Source of the DNA: Pelomyxa schiedti
Lineage: Eukaryota; Evosea; Pelobiontida; Pelomyxidae
Length of the DNA stretch: 64,000 nt
Assembly (NCBI GenBank): GCA_020536535.1
Contig: JAHLWZ010000091.1
Coordinates: forward strand, 931-64,930
Direction: 5' to 3'
The notes under the pieces were generated by a model, which was not told the origin of the DNA, made no database searches, and worked only from the letters and a program-made list of their open reading frames with translations. A program made the translations under genes and the position numbers. Positions within the stretch are counted from its first letter, which is position 1. Each line of letters opens with the position of its first letter. This document shows positions 54,201-64,000 of this stretch, in pieces.

Positions 54201-56431
54201 CCACTCCTGTTGCCACGACCACATCTATACCTTCTGCTCCCCCAGCAGAGGAGAGCAGAAAGAAACCTACAGAAGAAAGTACAGAAGATGTGGTCAAGTT
54301 ACCTCACAATGGATCACCAGAGGTACATCCACCGCAAAACCAAAATTCAACCAAAACCCAGCAAGCACAGAATCAACAAAGGACAATAAAATCCACACCA
54401 TCATTGAAGACACAAAATCCAGAATCATCATCCCTTCGGTCATCTCCGACCCAACTTCCATCACAACCACATAACTCGGGACTGCAACCTGTACAACAGC
54501 CACAACGACAAAAGGTCATTCACCCAGCATCTCCCCCATCACCGATTCCTTCCCAATTACCACCAGCAAAAAAGGCAATAAAATCTCAAGCACCTCAAGT
54601 AACACACATATATAATGTGAATTCAGAGGTACTAGTGTCACCAGTGCATTCTACACCTGTTCCAGGCATCGCTGGCCCCACGAATTCAGGTATATCACCT
54701 GAACCGTCACCTTCCTTGCAGCACCAGCTTCCAGGGCCCCCCGAGATAAAACTGGTGACGCCTCCTAGTCCAACCCAAGCTCAACCCGAGTTACATCCAA
54801 ATACATCTCCACGAAACACTCCAACCTTCCTGCCACAGTACAAGTACCAGACGGCATCACCAACACTATCAACAACTCCGAGTGGGTATCGACAATCACT
54901 GGACCTCGCCACCTCACACACCCAACCACCACACCCAATTCGAACAAGCACATTTTCACTTGACCTCGCAAGTGAATTCACACCAGCAGTCTCCGTAAGG
55001 TTTGTTTACAGCACCGAATCTACCATTTATGATAATCATTTTTAACAGCCGACCTCCGTGGGTGAGGCGCCCATACACACATTCAAACCAGATAGTAAAT
55101 TTATCAGCAGAAATTGAGGACTACGTTGACCTCATCACTGCCAGACAGCAAACACAACTGTAAACGTTCTACTTTGGCTTCAGTACTATTTCTAAAAGGT
55201 TTTAGGGCCTCCAGCACTATCGTTTTGAACCAAATTGTATCAATCGTTTTATTTCTTTGGCCATTGGCACAAGTAGCTCCACATTGGAGAAGATATTTGC
55301 CTTAGTTTGTTAGGTTTCCCCTTTTGGCTCTTGTGTTACGTCATTGGCCATTCCCTCCAGTGACTTGGATATAGCTATTGTACTAAATGGTGCTGTGGAA
55401 AGTATGTTCGTTTCTCCTAGTCTACCTTGAACTCATTCAACAACCCAGATCAAAAAGTTGCCCTCCAAATTTTGGCTGATATGTTAAGAAAGCAGGTACA
55501 ACAACAAACCCACTGCGAGTGTGAATTTTGATAAAATGGGTGGGAAGGACTGGGCCTTGCACGTGAAAGCCATTGATACTGCCAGCATGCCAATAATCAA
55601 GTTGGAAGTCCTTCCAGAAATGACCCGTACTGATATAACCTTCGATGAAGTGTCTGCTACCACGTGTGTACCAGTCGTTACAACACACCTGCACTAAATT
55701 ACACACAAGGAAACATCGAGGCTTGGTGTTCACTCAAGTTATTCAGCAATACGTAAGGTTTTCTTCACCTTGTTTGTTTATATTGTTTTATCCACTGTGT
55801 ACCACCAGGGAACTGCCTCACTTCAGGTCCATTTTACTAGTTCTGAAACAATTCCTCCATGAACGTGGGTTGAACAATATCTACTCTGGGGGGTTGTCTT
55901 CCTACTTGCTGGTATCTCCTGCAACAAAATACCAGTGCTTTACTGATAATCATCCTCAGGGAATTATGGTAATTACTTACCTCCAAATTGAAAACCCGAG
56001 AAATGTATGCCACAGTACCGGGACGCTTTTACTTCGATTTCTCAGATACTACGGCTTTGTTTTCAATTACAAAACCATGGGTATTACTATGCGTAATGGC
56101 GGGTATGTTCTCCTCTTCGCCAGCCCTGCCAATCCCACCCCTAATCCAACAAAACCAAACACTCCCAACTCCTCCCAATAAACCAACCAATAGGAAGCAC
56201 TACAAATTTGGCGAGGGAGACTACTACAGCACCCCCGGGCACATGATTGTGATTGAGGACCCATTCAACCCCAGAGTCAACGTGGCCAGCGGCGTGTTTG
56301 CAATGTGGCGGGTCCAGTCCGCCTTTGCAAGTGCATACACACTTCTCAGAAACGACCACACCGTGGAGGATGTACAGTGCCCTTCAATTTTGAGTAAAAT
56401 TCTGGGCCTTGACCCCTTGTTGGGGGAGTAA
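51237..56431 (+). CDS. TENT4/TRF4-type non-canonical poly(A) polymerase with long N-terminal arm
   Basis: The C-terminal part is a nucleotidyltransferase of the TRF4/PAPD5 class, which adds short tails to RNA for decay or stabilisation. Its blocks: SRPPWVRRPYTH, SAEIEDYVDLITARQQTQ, FPFGSCVTSLAIPSSDLDIA (nucleotidyltransferase G-S...D-x-D, about 55330-55380), VALQILADMLRKQ, HFRSILLVLKQFLHERGLNN, IYSGGLSSYLLV, FLRYYGFVFNYKTMGITMRN, VIEDPFNPRVNVASG and VQSAFASAYTLL, stop at 56431. The start exon (51237-51836) is GC-rich, Ser/Pro/Ala-rich, with VANWFSRLSAQGRVDALTTA, a helix resembling the N-terminus of ZCCHC14-like partners of TENT4 (a weak likeness). The middle (51860-53180) is coding but poorly resolved. 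The segment 53330-54990 is disordered and carries repeated LDLA motifs. Whether the first 2 kb is a separate gene is open. Confidence 0.85.
53440..54990 (+). repeat. Repeated LDLA peptide motif in disordered arm
   Basis: Inside the Pro/Ser/Gln-rich arm the motif recurs with different codons: AAALDLASSKP (about 53449), TLDLVTPPP (53527), DALDLAREKRTNKPVPPQK (53650), AHLDLATTTQVHKN then RKGKPVPPATP (54139), QSLDLATSHTQ (54895) and FSLDLASEFTP (54956). Two copies also share a downstream KPVPP. Codon choice differs between copies, so the conservation is at peptide level. Confidence 0.8.
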
Positions 56432-56545
56432 CGGGCTGGGCCACAGGAAAAAAAATGAAAAATAATAAAAACCTAAATCACAACATAGAACAAAGGCAAG
56501 GAAAAAATTGTTTTTTCTATTTTTATTTTATTCTTTTGGCTTGTT

Positions 56546-58562
56546 TCATAGTGATCCACTCCCCACCATGTAAACTTTGGGTAGGGTTCTGCTTGTGAAC
56601 TTCGAAATCTGTGTGCAGTAGCGCGCAATTTTGGCTGAAACTATAACGGATTCCATGTGGTCTGGTTGTTGCATTACTCGGGGTGCTTGAGCTGCGGACT
56701 CGCCTTCCTCTTCCATCTGGAAGAGTTGGTGTTGCAAACTTATTGTTGAAAAAAAGTAGTTTACACACCCTTTTGAGATAGGCGGCTTGTCTGTTGAGGC
56801 TGCGTTGGTAGGCCTGGTATCTTGCTTGTTTCTCAGTCAAATCATCTACACACTCCACGAGTGCCTGGGAAGAAAGGTGAACATGTGTTGGAAGCGAGAA
56901 GAGTGCATACAGTAAGATTTTTATCAAGGGAGCCAGTTATGTTCATATCCAAAGCTGTTCTTTCAGGTGTTAGTGCAGGGACTTTCTCCAAGTCAAACAG
57001 CCAGGCATTGACAAGGGCTGTGTTGGCCACACGTATCGGTAGCTCTTCAAGCACATCAACGAGGCCATTGGTGGACAGTGTAAGGAACCTGGTGCATAAT
57101 AAGAATAATACGGAACCAAAGGAACAAAAACTACAGTTCTTTAGGCACTGTGGGCTGATTATTGCACAGGGTCATAAATGATGACGAGAGCTTGAAGGCT
57201 CGTAACGAAAGACTCCTCTCCTTAGGTGGTGATTAGAAAGTGTTTCTCTACCTTCATGACTTACATTAACAGTTTTGAGGGGGTCATAGACCAAAACAAC
57301 TGAACAAGGTAAATTGCGTTGATAGACGTACTGTGATTCGATAAATTGCTCAGAAACATATTGCTCCAGCGAAGTGTGTTGGTACCAGCCAACGACAAAC
57401 GAATCAAAATTAACTAGGTAGATACAGATTTTCAGTTTGTTAACATTGTGCTATCAAGGGCCATACTCTCGTGCAGTTTATTCACGTAATCAGTTTGGTA
57501 CTGGTCATCTCTGTCAGCTGCCATTTGTTCTTCTTCTGCCCTGAGGAGATATTAACATGGGAAAATGTTGTCGTCTGCGAAATTACCCAAGAACTACTTC
57601 CGCGTGAGGCATTGGGAAACAAGATGTGACCTCCAAGCCCTGTGAGCTTGGAAGGCCAAGAAGAGACCCTGTTGGGACTTCCAGAGGAGTTGTCCGCGTA
57701 TGTGCTGCAATTTTCATAATGACCTGCAGGCTATTATTAGTAAGGAAATGGACAACAACTACCATACAGAGCCTTGTACAACAACTGTCTTTGTTGGAAG
57801 TTTAATACGCTGTGAAAGGGGCATCTCAGGAGGCCCTTTACGTGACTTCTGAGAAGCTGGAGGAGCTTGTTGTGGAGTTTGTTCGCCCTTTCCCTTCTTT
57901 TTCTTCGTGGCATTAGTAGGGGCAACCGCTGGTGAAGCCGCCGTCTGTCGCTGCTGCGGGGCACCCCAGGCAGATTTGGTAGGTGCTGGCTTTGATTGGC
58001 TTGGTGCCTCTTGTGCTACTGCTGGTTTGGCGGGTGTCTTCTCTGTTTGCTTGGCAGGTTTTTGTTTTGTAGGTTTTTGTGGGGCTTGTTGTGTTGTCTC
58101 TGGGGTGGATTCAGCCGGTTGTGGTGTCTTCTCGGACTTCTTCGGGGCTGATGGTTTCGATGCCTGAGGTGTTTCTTGTGTTGGTTTCGACTGCTTACTA
58201 GCAGCAGCATCCTTCGCTGGCGCCGGTGCCGGTGCCGATGCTGCCGATTGTGCAGGTGTTGTCTGTGTAGGCACAACGGGTGCTTCAGGGACAGAGGTTG
58301 TTGCTTGAGGTGCGAGTGGTGCCTGAGTAGTGGCTGAAGTGCTTTTAGTTGGTGGAGCTGCCACGGCTGGCTCCGTTGCAGGTGCTTTTTGTTCGGTTTG
58401 AGGTGCTGTCTGCGCTTTCGTCGCCTTTTTCTTCTTGTTTTTTGGCGGCTTTGTTGCGGTGGTTGCTGCCGTATCCGCAACAGCGGGGGCCGTCACTGGA
58501 TCTTGCTTTTGCTGCGGGGGCGCTGTTTCGGCCACAGTGGGTGCCTTGGTTGTGTCCGCCAT
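56546..58562 (-). CDS. EIF3H: Translation initiation factor eIF3 subunit h with extended N-terminus
   Basis: eIF3h is the MPN-domain subunit of the eIF3 complex that helps recruit mRNA to the 40S ribosome. The start at 58562 opens a low-complexity region of about 240 residues (Ala, Pro, Thr, Gln, Lys; repeats of KPAK, TQAP, QAPQKPTK), far beyond the usual N-terminus. The core starts KLPTKTVVVQGSVW, VIMKIAAHTRTTPLEVPTGS, LLGLPSSQGLEVTSCFPMPH, then FVVGWYQHTSLEQYVSEQFI, YQRNLPCSVVLVYDPLKT (the eIF3h 'VGWYQST' and 'YDP.K' blocks). After it come VDVLEELPIRVANTALVNAW, LTERTALDMNI-like residues (ALTPERTALDMNITGSLDKN), ECVDDLTEKQARYQAYQRSL and the C-terminal MESVIVSAKIARYCTQISKF. It ends at 56546. 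The catalytic JAMM metal residues are absent, as is normal for eIF3h. Its size without the extension fits the family. Confidence 0.93.
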
Positions 58563-58843
58563 TACTCGTTAAACAAACAAAAATACGGCACTGTGCGACA
58601 CGGATCTTCTTCTCTCGGCCCGACGACGCGATGGGCGATTTATTGTGTGATAAAGAGAAGGGGAAAAAAAATTTAGCGTGCAACTGATCAGGGCTTTTAA
58701 TTCTTTCTTTCGCTTTTCTAAAGTCAAAAATCGACTGAGGGTGCCCTCACACAACAACAGAAGTTGTAAGGGTGTTTGAGAAAGGAAAAAAAGAACTAGC
58801 TATTCATGTGGGAAAAGAATTACAATTGTAGTTCTTGAACCAC

Positions 58844-60739
58844 TTAATATTTCCTCCTGCCTCCCCTACTGTGTCCACTTCCAGAGTCTCTTTGTTGTTG
58901 CATTTGCCTCTGTATTGCCTTTCCTTTGGCTGAAGTGGCTGTGGGTGGTGATGCTGAAGCGCCTGATCCTGACGAGGCCTTCATTGTGATGGCATCCGCA
59001 GCTTCTGAATCAAGTGAGCCTTGTGTGCCCCGGCTGCTTTGTTGCTTCTGCTTCGCTCTTTTGGATGCTTGTTTGGCATAGACTCCAAGCTTCCTGTCTC
59101 TTTTGGGTATCCACCTCTCTGGGTCCAGTTGTGGCATGTTTGACCGTGATATCGATCCCATGCCGGAAGCGGCCCTTCTCTTGTTGACTGCAGCTAGCAT
59201 GAGTGCACAGCGGCGTGCCTTCTTTCTCTTCTTCCGCCTCTCCTTCGCACGTTGCAATGCAACTTCTGCGCTCACAACCTTTTTGACCTTGGTATTCGTA
59301 GTCTTGACGGGATGAATCTTCTTTGGTCTCGAGAGACCCAGTTTCTCCAACTCTTCAGCGGTAAGAGTAGTAGGAGTTATTATCTGCAGGAGTTCATTAA
59401 GGGACTACACAGAGGTACAATCTTACTTTGCGCTCGACCGGTGCATTCTTAATAGGAGCTGTCACTTTCTTTTCCGGCACTTTTGTTTGTGCTTTCTTTT
59501 GCTGGGGGATTTGTGGTTGAGAGGGAGAGGGAGCAGGAGCGGGAGCGGGAGCGGGAACATCACTCTCCCGCTGGGGCTTGGTCGTTGCTGCCTTAGACCG
59601 CCTTTTCGCTTCCTCCAGTGCTTGAATATTGTGATTCACCATTGCTGTTACTTCTTCCTTGGTTTTTCTAGTTGCAATCGAATTGTAAAGTTCAAGTGCT
59701 TCTTGCACCTTTCCTTGCATTTGCAGAACATATCTGTCGAAATCAACTAAATACATATTTTCAAGAAGATAGATAAGGTACCCAAGTTGAGCATCAATCT
59801 GTGCCGTTTCTCTGTCAATATCGACTTGTGAGACCCCTTCAGTTTGAGCTGCCTTTGTACACACAGTTTTTGCTTTCTGAAGCCATTCATTGGCTTGGTC
59901 CCATTGTTTTGCATAAGCAAAGTGGCAACCAGTGTTATATGAAATTTCATAGGCGCTCTGTAATATGATTACTCTACTGCGAAAAATATTGGCACCATAC
60001 TTGAAACTTGCTTTGACTGCAAAATCGGTCCACTATTTGTTGGGTTTTTGTGGTATCACCGGCTTGAACACAGGCAGCACATAGATTAGAGACTAACTCT
60101 GTAGATGGAGATGTTGCTTCAAGGAGTTGTTCGTATATCTGACCAAACAAGTCAAAACAGCATGATGTAATGATGTTGGTTTGACCTGTACACATTCACT
60201 GAACTTTTCAAGTTTGTAAAGGATTTGAGCTTTAAGTAGTAGCACTTGGGTGGTTGGCTTCAAAGGTGACAGTGTATCCAAGGCCTTGAGTGATGATTGT
60301 CAGCCGCTCCCTGTAGGAAAGTGGGAGGTACCTCTTGCGTTTTCTTTGCCCTATACAAGCAATACGCTCGCTCAAAAACCAGAAAGTTGTCCTCCCACGT
60401 ACCTCCTAAATATGAGTGTGAGTAAACCACATAAACCGGTTTAACAAAAAAAAAAAAAAAAAAACCTTCACAAACAAACAGAAACATCAAAAAAATCAAA
60501 AAAAAAAAAAAAAAAAAAAAAACCAAACCAGTTGCGGCCAGGGCGTCGTCTAACTTTCCAAGGGAAATCAAACTCACGACCTTGCACATCGTGGCGTCGC
60601 GGTCGCGCTCGCAGCCGGGCATCGCGAGCACCTCCTCGCTCGCCTCCAGCGCCCCCTCCGCGTCCCCTGCCGCCACGCAGTTGCTCACCCGAACGAACGC
60701 GGCAGCTATCTCCGCCGCATTCCCCGTCGCCTTGCTCAT
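58844..60739 (-). CDS. SRP72: Signal recognition particle subunit SRP72
   Basis: SRP72 forms a dimer with SRP68 on the S domain of SRP RNA for co-translational targeting. The start at 60739 reads MSKATGNAAEIAAAFVRVSN. TPR helices: AGDAEGALEASEEVLAMPG, LISLGKLDDALAAT, then after the poly-A-containing intron LVFERAYCLYRAKKTQE, TTQVLLLKAQILYKLEKFSE, IYEQLLEATSPSTELVSNLC, AACVQAGDTTKTQQIVDRF, HFAYAKQWDQANEWLQKAKT, YVLQMQGKVQEALELYNSIA and MVNHNIQALEEAKRRSKA. A Pro/Ala-Pro linker and Lys-rich helix (QRAKERRKKRKKARRCALML) lead to the RNA-binding signature LDPERWIPKRDRKLGVYAK. It ends RGGRRKY at 58844. About 490 residues, against about 670 in animals, so the C-terminal TPR set seems shortened. In animals, but not visibly here, a KNYDP block precedes DPERW. 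Confidence 0.92.
60446..60522. repeat. Two poly-A runs in SRP72 first intron
   Basis: Runs of about 19 and 25 A separated by an AAC/CAAACA-rich spacer. On the coding (minus) strand they are poly-T and sit in the first intron of SRP72, so they may act as a polypyrimidine tract; a retro-element tail is unlikely because no duplicated flanks are seen. Confidence 0.8.
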
Positions 60740-61147
60740 CGCCTCACTTGTTTCTGTTCTACTATTGCTGTTGGTTATGCGAAGACGGCAGTCTCTGATG
60801 TCGATTCATCAAGTCAACTCTCTCAGGTGTTTGTTCCCACTGGAAAACGCACAACGAAATTTGGCCGTGATGACTGAGACATGCCGTAACTTGTAGTAGG
60901 GGAACACAGCTTGTTGCGTCGCCTGAGAAGTTCAGTGAATTTTGGACTCACACTTGTTTACATCAAAGGGCAGAAAAGGGTCCTGGTTCTCTGTGACCTG
61001 CGAAGGGAAATGTCTGGACCACATCTGGGCCAGGCACATTCTACCGTTTCGTGGTCTTTCCAGCCTCTGAGGAGCATAACAGTGCAAGATCCAAAGACCC
61101 AAAAAATAAAAAGTGTGAGTCCCAATAATTTATCTTAGACAACATAA
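60740..61147 (+). other. Spacer with weak small-gene candidate
   Basis: A plus-strand frame (about 60899-61138) reads SLLRRLRSSVNFGLTLVYIK, VLVLCDLRREMSGPHLGQAH and SFQPLRSITVQDPKTQKIKS, ending at 61138. An upstream frame (QLSQVFVPTGKRTTKFG, about 60812) could be its first exon, but I found no ATG that joins both in phase. It may be a small gene, or the promoter of SRP72 plus the 3' region of the next gene. Not recognised. Confidence 0.25.
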
Positions 61148-63081
61148 CTACAGAAGGTGGTGTTGTTTTTTGTACACATAACTTTGGAGCATGTCACGGG
61201 TGATCCAGGAGTAACAAACAGGGAGTACGCTCTCAATCACCTCTTGGAGAGTTGGGAAGAAGAACGAGGGCAGAGTTCCAACTGGCACAGGTATGTACCA
61301 CCCTGACATCTGCACTGGTGGCACTCCAGCTGACGATGCACTTGTGATTGGGGTGCTGCGCAGTTTGACGTGTGTGAGCGTTCCTTCATGCACTGCCACC
61401 ATGTATGGGCTGTAACGTTCTTTGTAAAATATGGAGAATCCTTCTTCTAGTGTTGGTGAGGACTTGAGCACATGTCTCCCTGGAAATCGATCACAGAAGT
61501 GAATCATTACATGGTCTGGAAACCCTGAAAAGAGTCTCCCATACTCGTTGGGATCAAAGAACCCACATATCCAACTGCAGGCAATGGACAAATGAGCAAA
61601 AAGAAAGTATGAGGGGTGTTGTTTGGCACACACCTGTGCGATCTCCAATATTCAACTGACACCTGTTGTGAGGTGTTTCAGAGTGAGAAAGAACTTGTTG
61701 GATTAATTGTTGGGTGTCAAAGCTCACCGGATCAAAGGAAACAGGTGTGGGGCTCGCTTCCGACAGCCAGAATGAGCACAACTGGAGGAATTTCTCCTTT
61801 GTGATGGTCGCACCTTGGAAAACTGTGTGCATGTTGTGAGAGAATTGTTGGCAAGGAACCCACAGAAACAGAAATGTTACTCGAATTTAAGTCGTTGGAG
61901 CTCCATATTTGCAGTCCTTGTTCATGTGGAAAATAGGGATACAACTTATCGAGGGTGACAACCGCCATAGACGGGGCACCCTTGGTCAGATGTTGCCACA
62001 ACTGCTCAGCAACAAGCATGGAGGGGAGTGTATTCATCACCTGATCCATTTCGCACACCCGTTGTTCACAAGGTATATGGGACAGAGGTCTGCTCTTGAA
62101 TTTGGTCGACGTCACTGTGGAAAAGGTGAGTCAGGCACTTTAAAGAGCGGGAAGAGGTGGTGGGGGATGAAACACACAAAATTTCCTGTCGGTTTCCACA
62201 AAAGAGTCTCCGTGCTTCGTGTACAAGGCAAGCTTCAAATTTCCGTTGTACTTGTACCTGTTTCCATCCTGAACTGTCGTGATGTTCACGATCCTGAAGT
62301 CCCCGGTTGTGTGATCAGGGACACCAATCAAGGTCTGTCCATAGCGCAATCCAACACGTGGCACCGAAGGCGGAACGCTCTCAGATCGAACGACCTCAAG
62401 CCTCATTGGGAACTTCGGACTGTATGACGCCTTATTGGGGAGTCCTGGTGCTGAGTCTTTCTTCTGGACGAAAAGTGGCAACAGGACCCGCTTGATGCCC
62501 TCAGGTAATTTCTTTGTGGCTGGCTGTTTTGTTGCTGTGTTTGGTGGTGAAGAAGCCAGCGGCTCGGTGGTTGCGGTTGTGGATGTGGCAACAGATTGTA
62601 CTGGCGACACCAGCGTCTCGTTTCTGCTGTCGTCCATGGGCGTCTCTGCCTCTGTATTCTTGCGTTTGCCCGTGTTTGGTAAGTCTGACTGGAAGTTGGA
62701 GTCTTTTGTTAAAGCCAATGACGCCTGGTTGCTATCGTCCATGGATCCATTTTGTCCTGGGGGAGCAATTTCAGGTGCCAGCAAATGGGTAGTGGTTCTT
62801 TGGCTGGTTGTGGTGGATGTTGTTTCAGGGGCTTTGAGGTCGGCCGAAGAAATCGTCACTCCACTGCCGCACATGGAACATCGAAAGACAACCGAGTTTG
62901 TGCCAGACAAGAATTTACCAACCGTAACAAAAGTGAACTCGCCTTGTGCGTCTGGTTTCGTTTGGCATTTGCCACAGGGCAGCCGCACAAACGGTGTGCC
63001 TTGGAGACCGAGAGACGAGTTGCTGGCGCTGTTGGTGGTGTCTGATTCGCATGGACCGCAGGCGCAAACGGAGTCATCCAT
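61148..63081 (-). CDS. STAT-like protein with atypical SH2 domain
   Basis: Proposed phosphotyrosine-signalling transcription factor; the STAT identity is inference, the SH2 fold is better supported. The start at 63081 reads MDDSVCACGPCES and a Cys-rich patch (VRLPCGKCQTKPDAQG, VVFRCSMCGSGV) like a zinc ribbon. A Ser/Thr-rich stretch of about 100 residues precedes a beta-rich segment: IKRVLLPLFVQKK, YSPKFPMRLEVVRSESVPPS, RVGLRYGQTLIGVPDHTTGD, FRIVNITTVQDGNRYKYNGN. An intron (about 62115-62187) joins KF to LTSTKFKSRPLSHI. A linker holds TITKEKFLQLCSFWLSEASP. The SH2 region reads SWICGFFDPNEYGRLFSG, FPDHVMIHFCDRFPGRHVLK, GTLTHVKLRST and LPSFFFPTLQEVIESVLP. It ends at 61148. The usual Arg of the SH2 'FLVR' strand is His here. 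No coiled-coil STAT segment was recognised. Confidence 0.55.
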
Positions 63082-64000
63082 CTTTTAGAGTAGCCCTCTT
63101 AAACCCAACTCAAAAAAAAACTCGGAATTTTAAACCCCAACTCGGTATCACTGGTTTCGTGTAAGCCGATGGGGCTTTATTCCCGCAGACAATAGAACAC
63201 TCCGCAGCGATTGCAGTGTTTGCCCTGTTTGTGGTGGAATCATCTGGGTACGTGCTAGCTGATATCAACCATATGTTTGTGCGGTAAATGCGACACTTGA
63301 AGGGGAAAAAACCACTGCCGCTTTTCTGCGTAAACAGGCCATCAGATCTGTGCCCCACGGAGTCTTCACTTTCAGTTTGGGCCACCACCGTTTACACGGC
63401 AATGCCAACTCTGCTGTCAGGGTGAAACAGGATCCTCACCATCGCCCGCCATGAATGCCCTGTTTTCATGTTTCAAAAAGTGTGCAGTGTGCTTTGGCCA
63501 CCAGGTTTAGTTGTGGGAGTGTGTCGGGGTTGTTGGGTTGTGTGGCTGAATCGTCCTGTGTGGATGATGATTGTGAGGCGTTTTTCGGGGGGGGCGGCAG
63601 GGCTGTACGAAGGCGATGACGGCGAGTAGTTCTCCGTTCCCTTGTGCCCTTTTCTCCTGTTTAGATGAGTGAAAGTTTTCTTTGCTACAGATTTCGTTCC
63701 AGCCAAAGAAGCTCCCATACACTCAAATCAAGGCAACAACTGGCTCTTTTCCGACTGATTACTAGGCACAAGAACCGCTCATTTACATCCCTTTGTCTGA
63801 TGTATGATCGCCCTTCCCAGTAGCACATTCACAACCTCTCGAGTCATTCCACTTTCGGGTGTTCGCACGTTTCTGAGTGCCATCACACTGTGATGATTTT
63901 GAAGCAACAAAAATTCACATTTTTGACTGCGAAAATTCCCCTTTCTAAGAAACAAGAAGTTGGAAAATTTAGTAGGACTCCAAGGCATAAATGCAACAGG
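63082..64000. other. Right-edge region, no gene assigned
   Basis: Minus-strand frames at 63110-63388 (FPFKCRIYRTNIWLISAST) and 63473-63722 (ENYSPSSPSYSPAAPP) are open but have no recognisable domain. They may be upstream exons of the STAT-like gene or the 3' end of a gene beyond the edge. A frame at 63779-63988 (minus) is equally undecided. No RNA gene seen. Confidence 0.4.

Noticed and set aside
57907-58480. Long plus-strand and minus-strand alternative frames over the eIF3h N-terminus (Cys/Gly-rich and His/Gln-rich)
   Set aside because: They are shadows of the Ala/Pro/Gln-rich coding frame and have no independent signals.
60446-60522. Poly-A runs as retrotransposon or retrogene tail
   Set aside because: They lie within an SRP72 intron, on the strand where they read poly-T, with no upstream element or target duplication.
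63590-63640. YSPSSPSYSP reading like the RNA polymerase II C-terminal repeat
   Set aside because: Only one and a half repeats in a low-complexity frame, with no polymerase domain nearby.
1-64000. CRISPR arrays, insertion sequences, operons or prokaryotic origin
   Set aside because: No regularly spaced direct repeats, no transposase frames, and pervasive spliceosomal introns show a eukaryotic nuclear region.

Overview
This is a eukaryotic nuclear window, very probably from an amoebozoan protist. Protein-coding genes are broken by many short introns (about 30-140 bases, GT..AG), strands alternate, and spacers are often under 150 bases. The amoebozoan call rests on gene content: a membrane receptor with a bacterial-type solute-binding ectodomain followed by kinase-cyclase-kinase (an arrangement I recall from Acanthamoeba), a second receptor kinase with solute-binding repeats, a STAT/SH2-like protein, and RasGEF and RhoGAP signalling proteins. 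I cannot name the species. Most coordinates are the outer limits of spliced genes; exon borders are given where I could phase them.

Layout. 0.3-2.1 kb (-) is an ESCO/Eco1 cohesin acetyltransferase. 2.2-3.8 kb (+) is an unidentified membrane protein. 3.9-4.1 kb is a degenerate repeat. 4.4-6.6 kb (-) is a GH57-like enzyme. 6.7-8.6 kb (+) is NSUN6. 8.7-10.4 kb (-) is a DUF1015 protein. 10.8-15.6 kb (+) is a receptor kinase with solute-binding-like, Cys-rich and MSP-like modules. 15.8-17.0 kb (-) is an ankyrin-type protein. 17.2-17.5 kb is a hairpin-rich candidate structured RNA. 17.8-21.1 kb (+) holds two unidentified genes. 21.2-21.9 kb (-) is a small type I membrane protein. 22.3-25.8 kb (+) is a GH2 exo-beta-D-glucosaminidase. 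26.1-28.5 kb (-) is an EGF/CotH secreted protein. 28.9-32.3 kb (-) is an LRR/coiled-coil protein. 32.7-35.2 kb (-) is an intronless 825-residue protein. 35.4-36.6 kb (+) is an F-box protein. 36.6-43.1 kb (+) is RasGEF, PH-like and RhoGAP, probably one gene. 43.3-48.8 kb (-) is the kinase-cyclase-kinase receptor. 49.1-49.7 kb (+) is an F-box-like protein. 49.8-51.0 kb (-) is translin. 51.2-56.4 kb (+) is a TENT4/TRF4-type poly(A) polymerase with a long disordered arm. 56.5-58.6 kb (-) is eIF3h. 58.8-60.7 kb (-) is SRP72. 61.1-63.1 kb (-) is the STAT/SH2-like protein. The last 0.9 kb is unassigned.

The genes do not form one pathway. They mix housekeeping RNA and protein machinery (NSUN6, translin, TENT4, eIF3h, SRP72), chromosome cohesion (ESCO), secreted carbohydrate enzymes and signal transduction. 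The most unusual points are a cyclase domain that has lost its usual metal and transition-state residues while both flanking kinases look intact, an SH2 domain with His in place of the phosphotyrosine Arg, a probable RasGEF-PH-RhoGAP fusion joined through a 13-base exon, a repeated LDLA peptide motif in the poly(A) polymerase arm, and the structured-RNA candidate.
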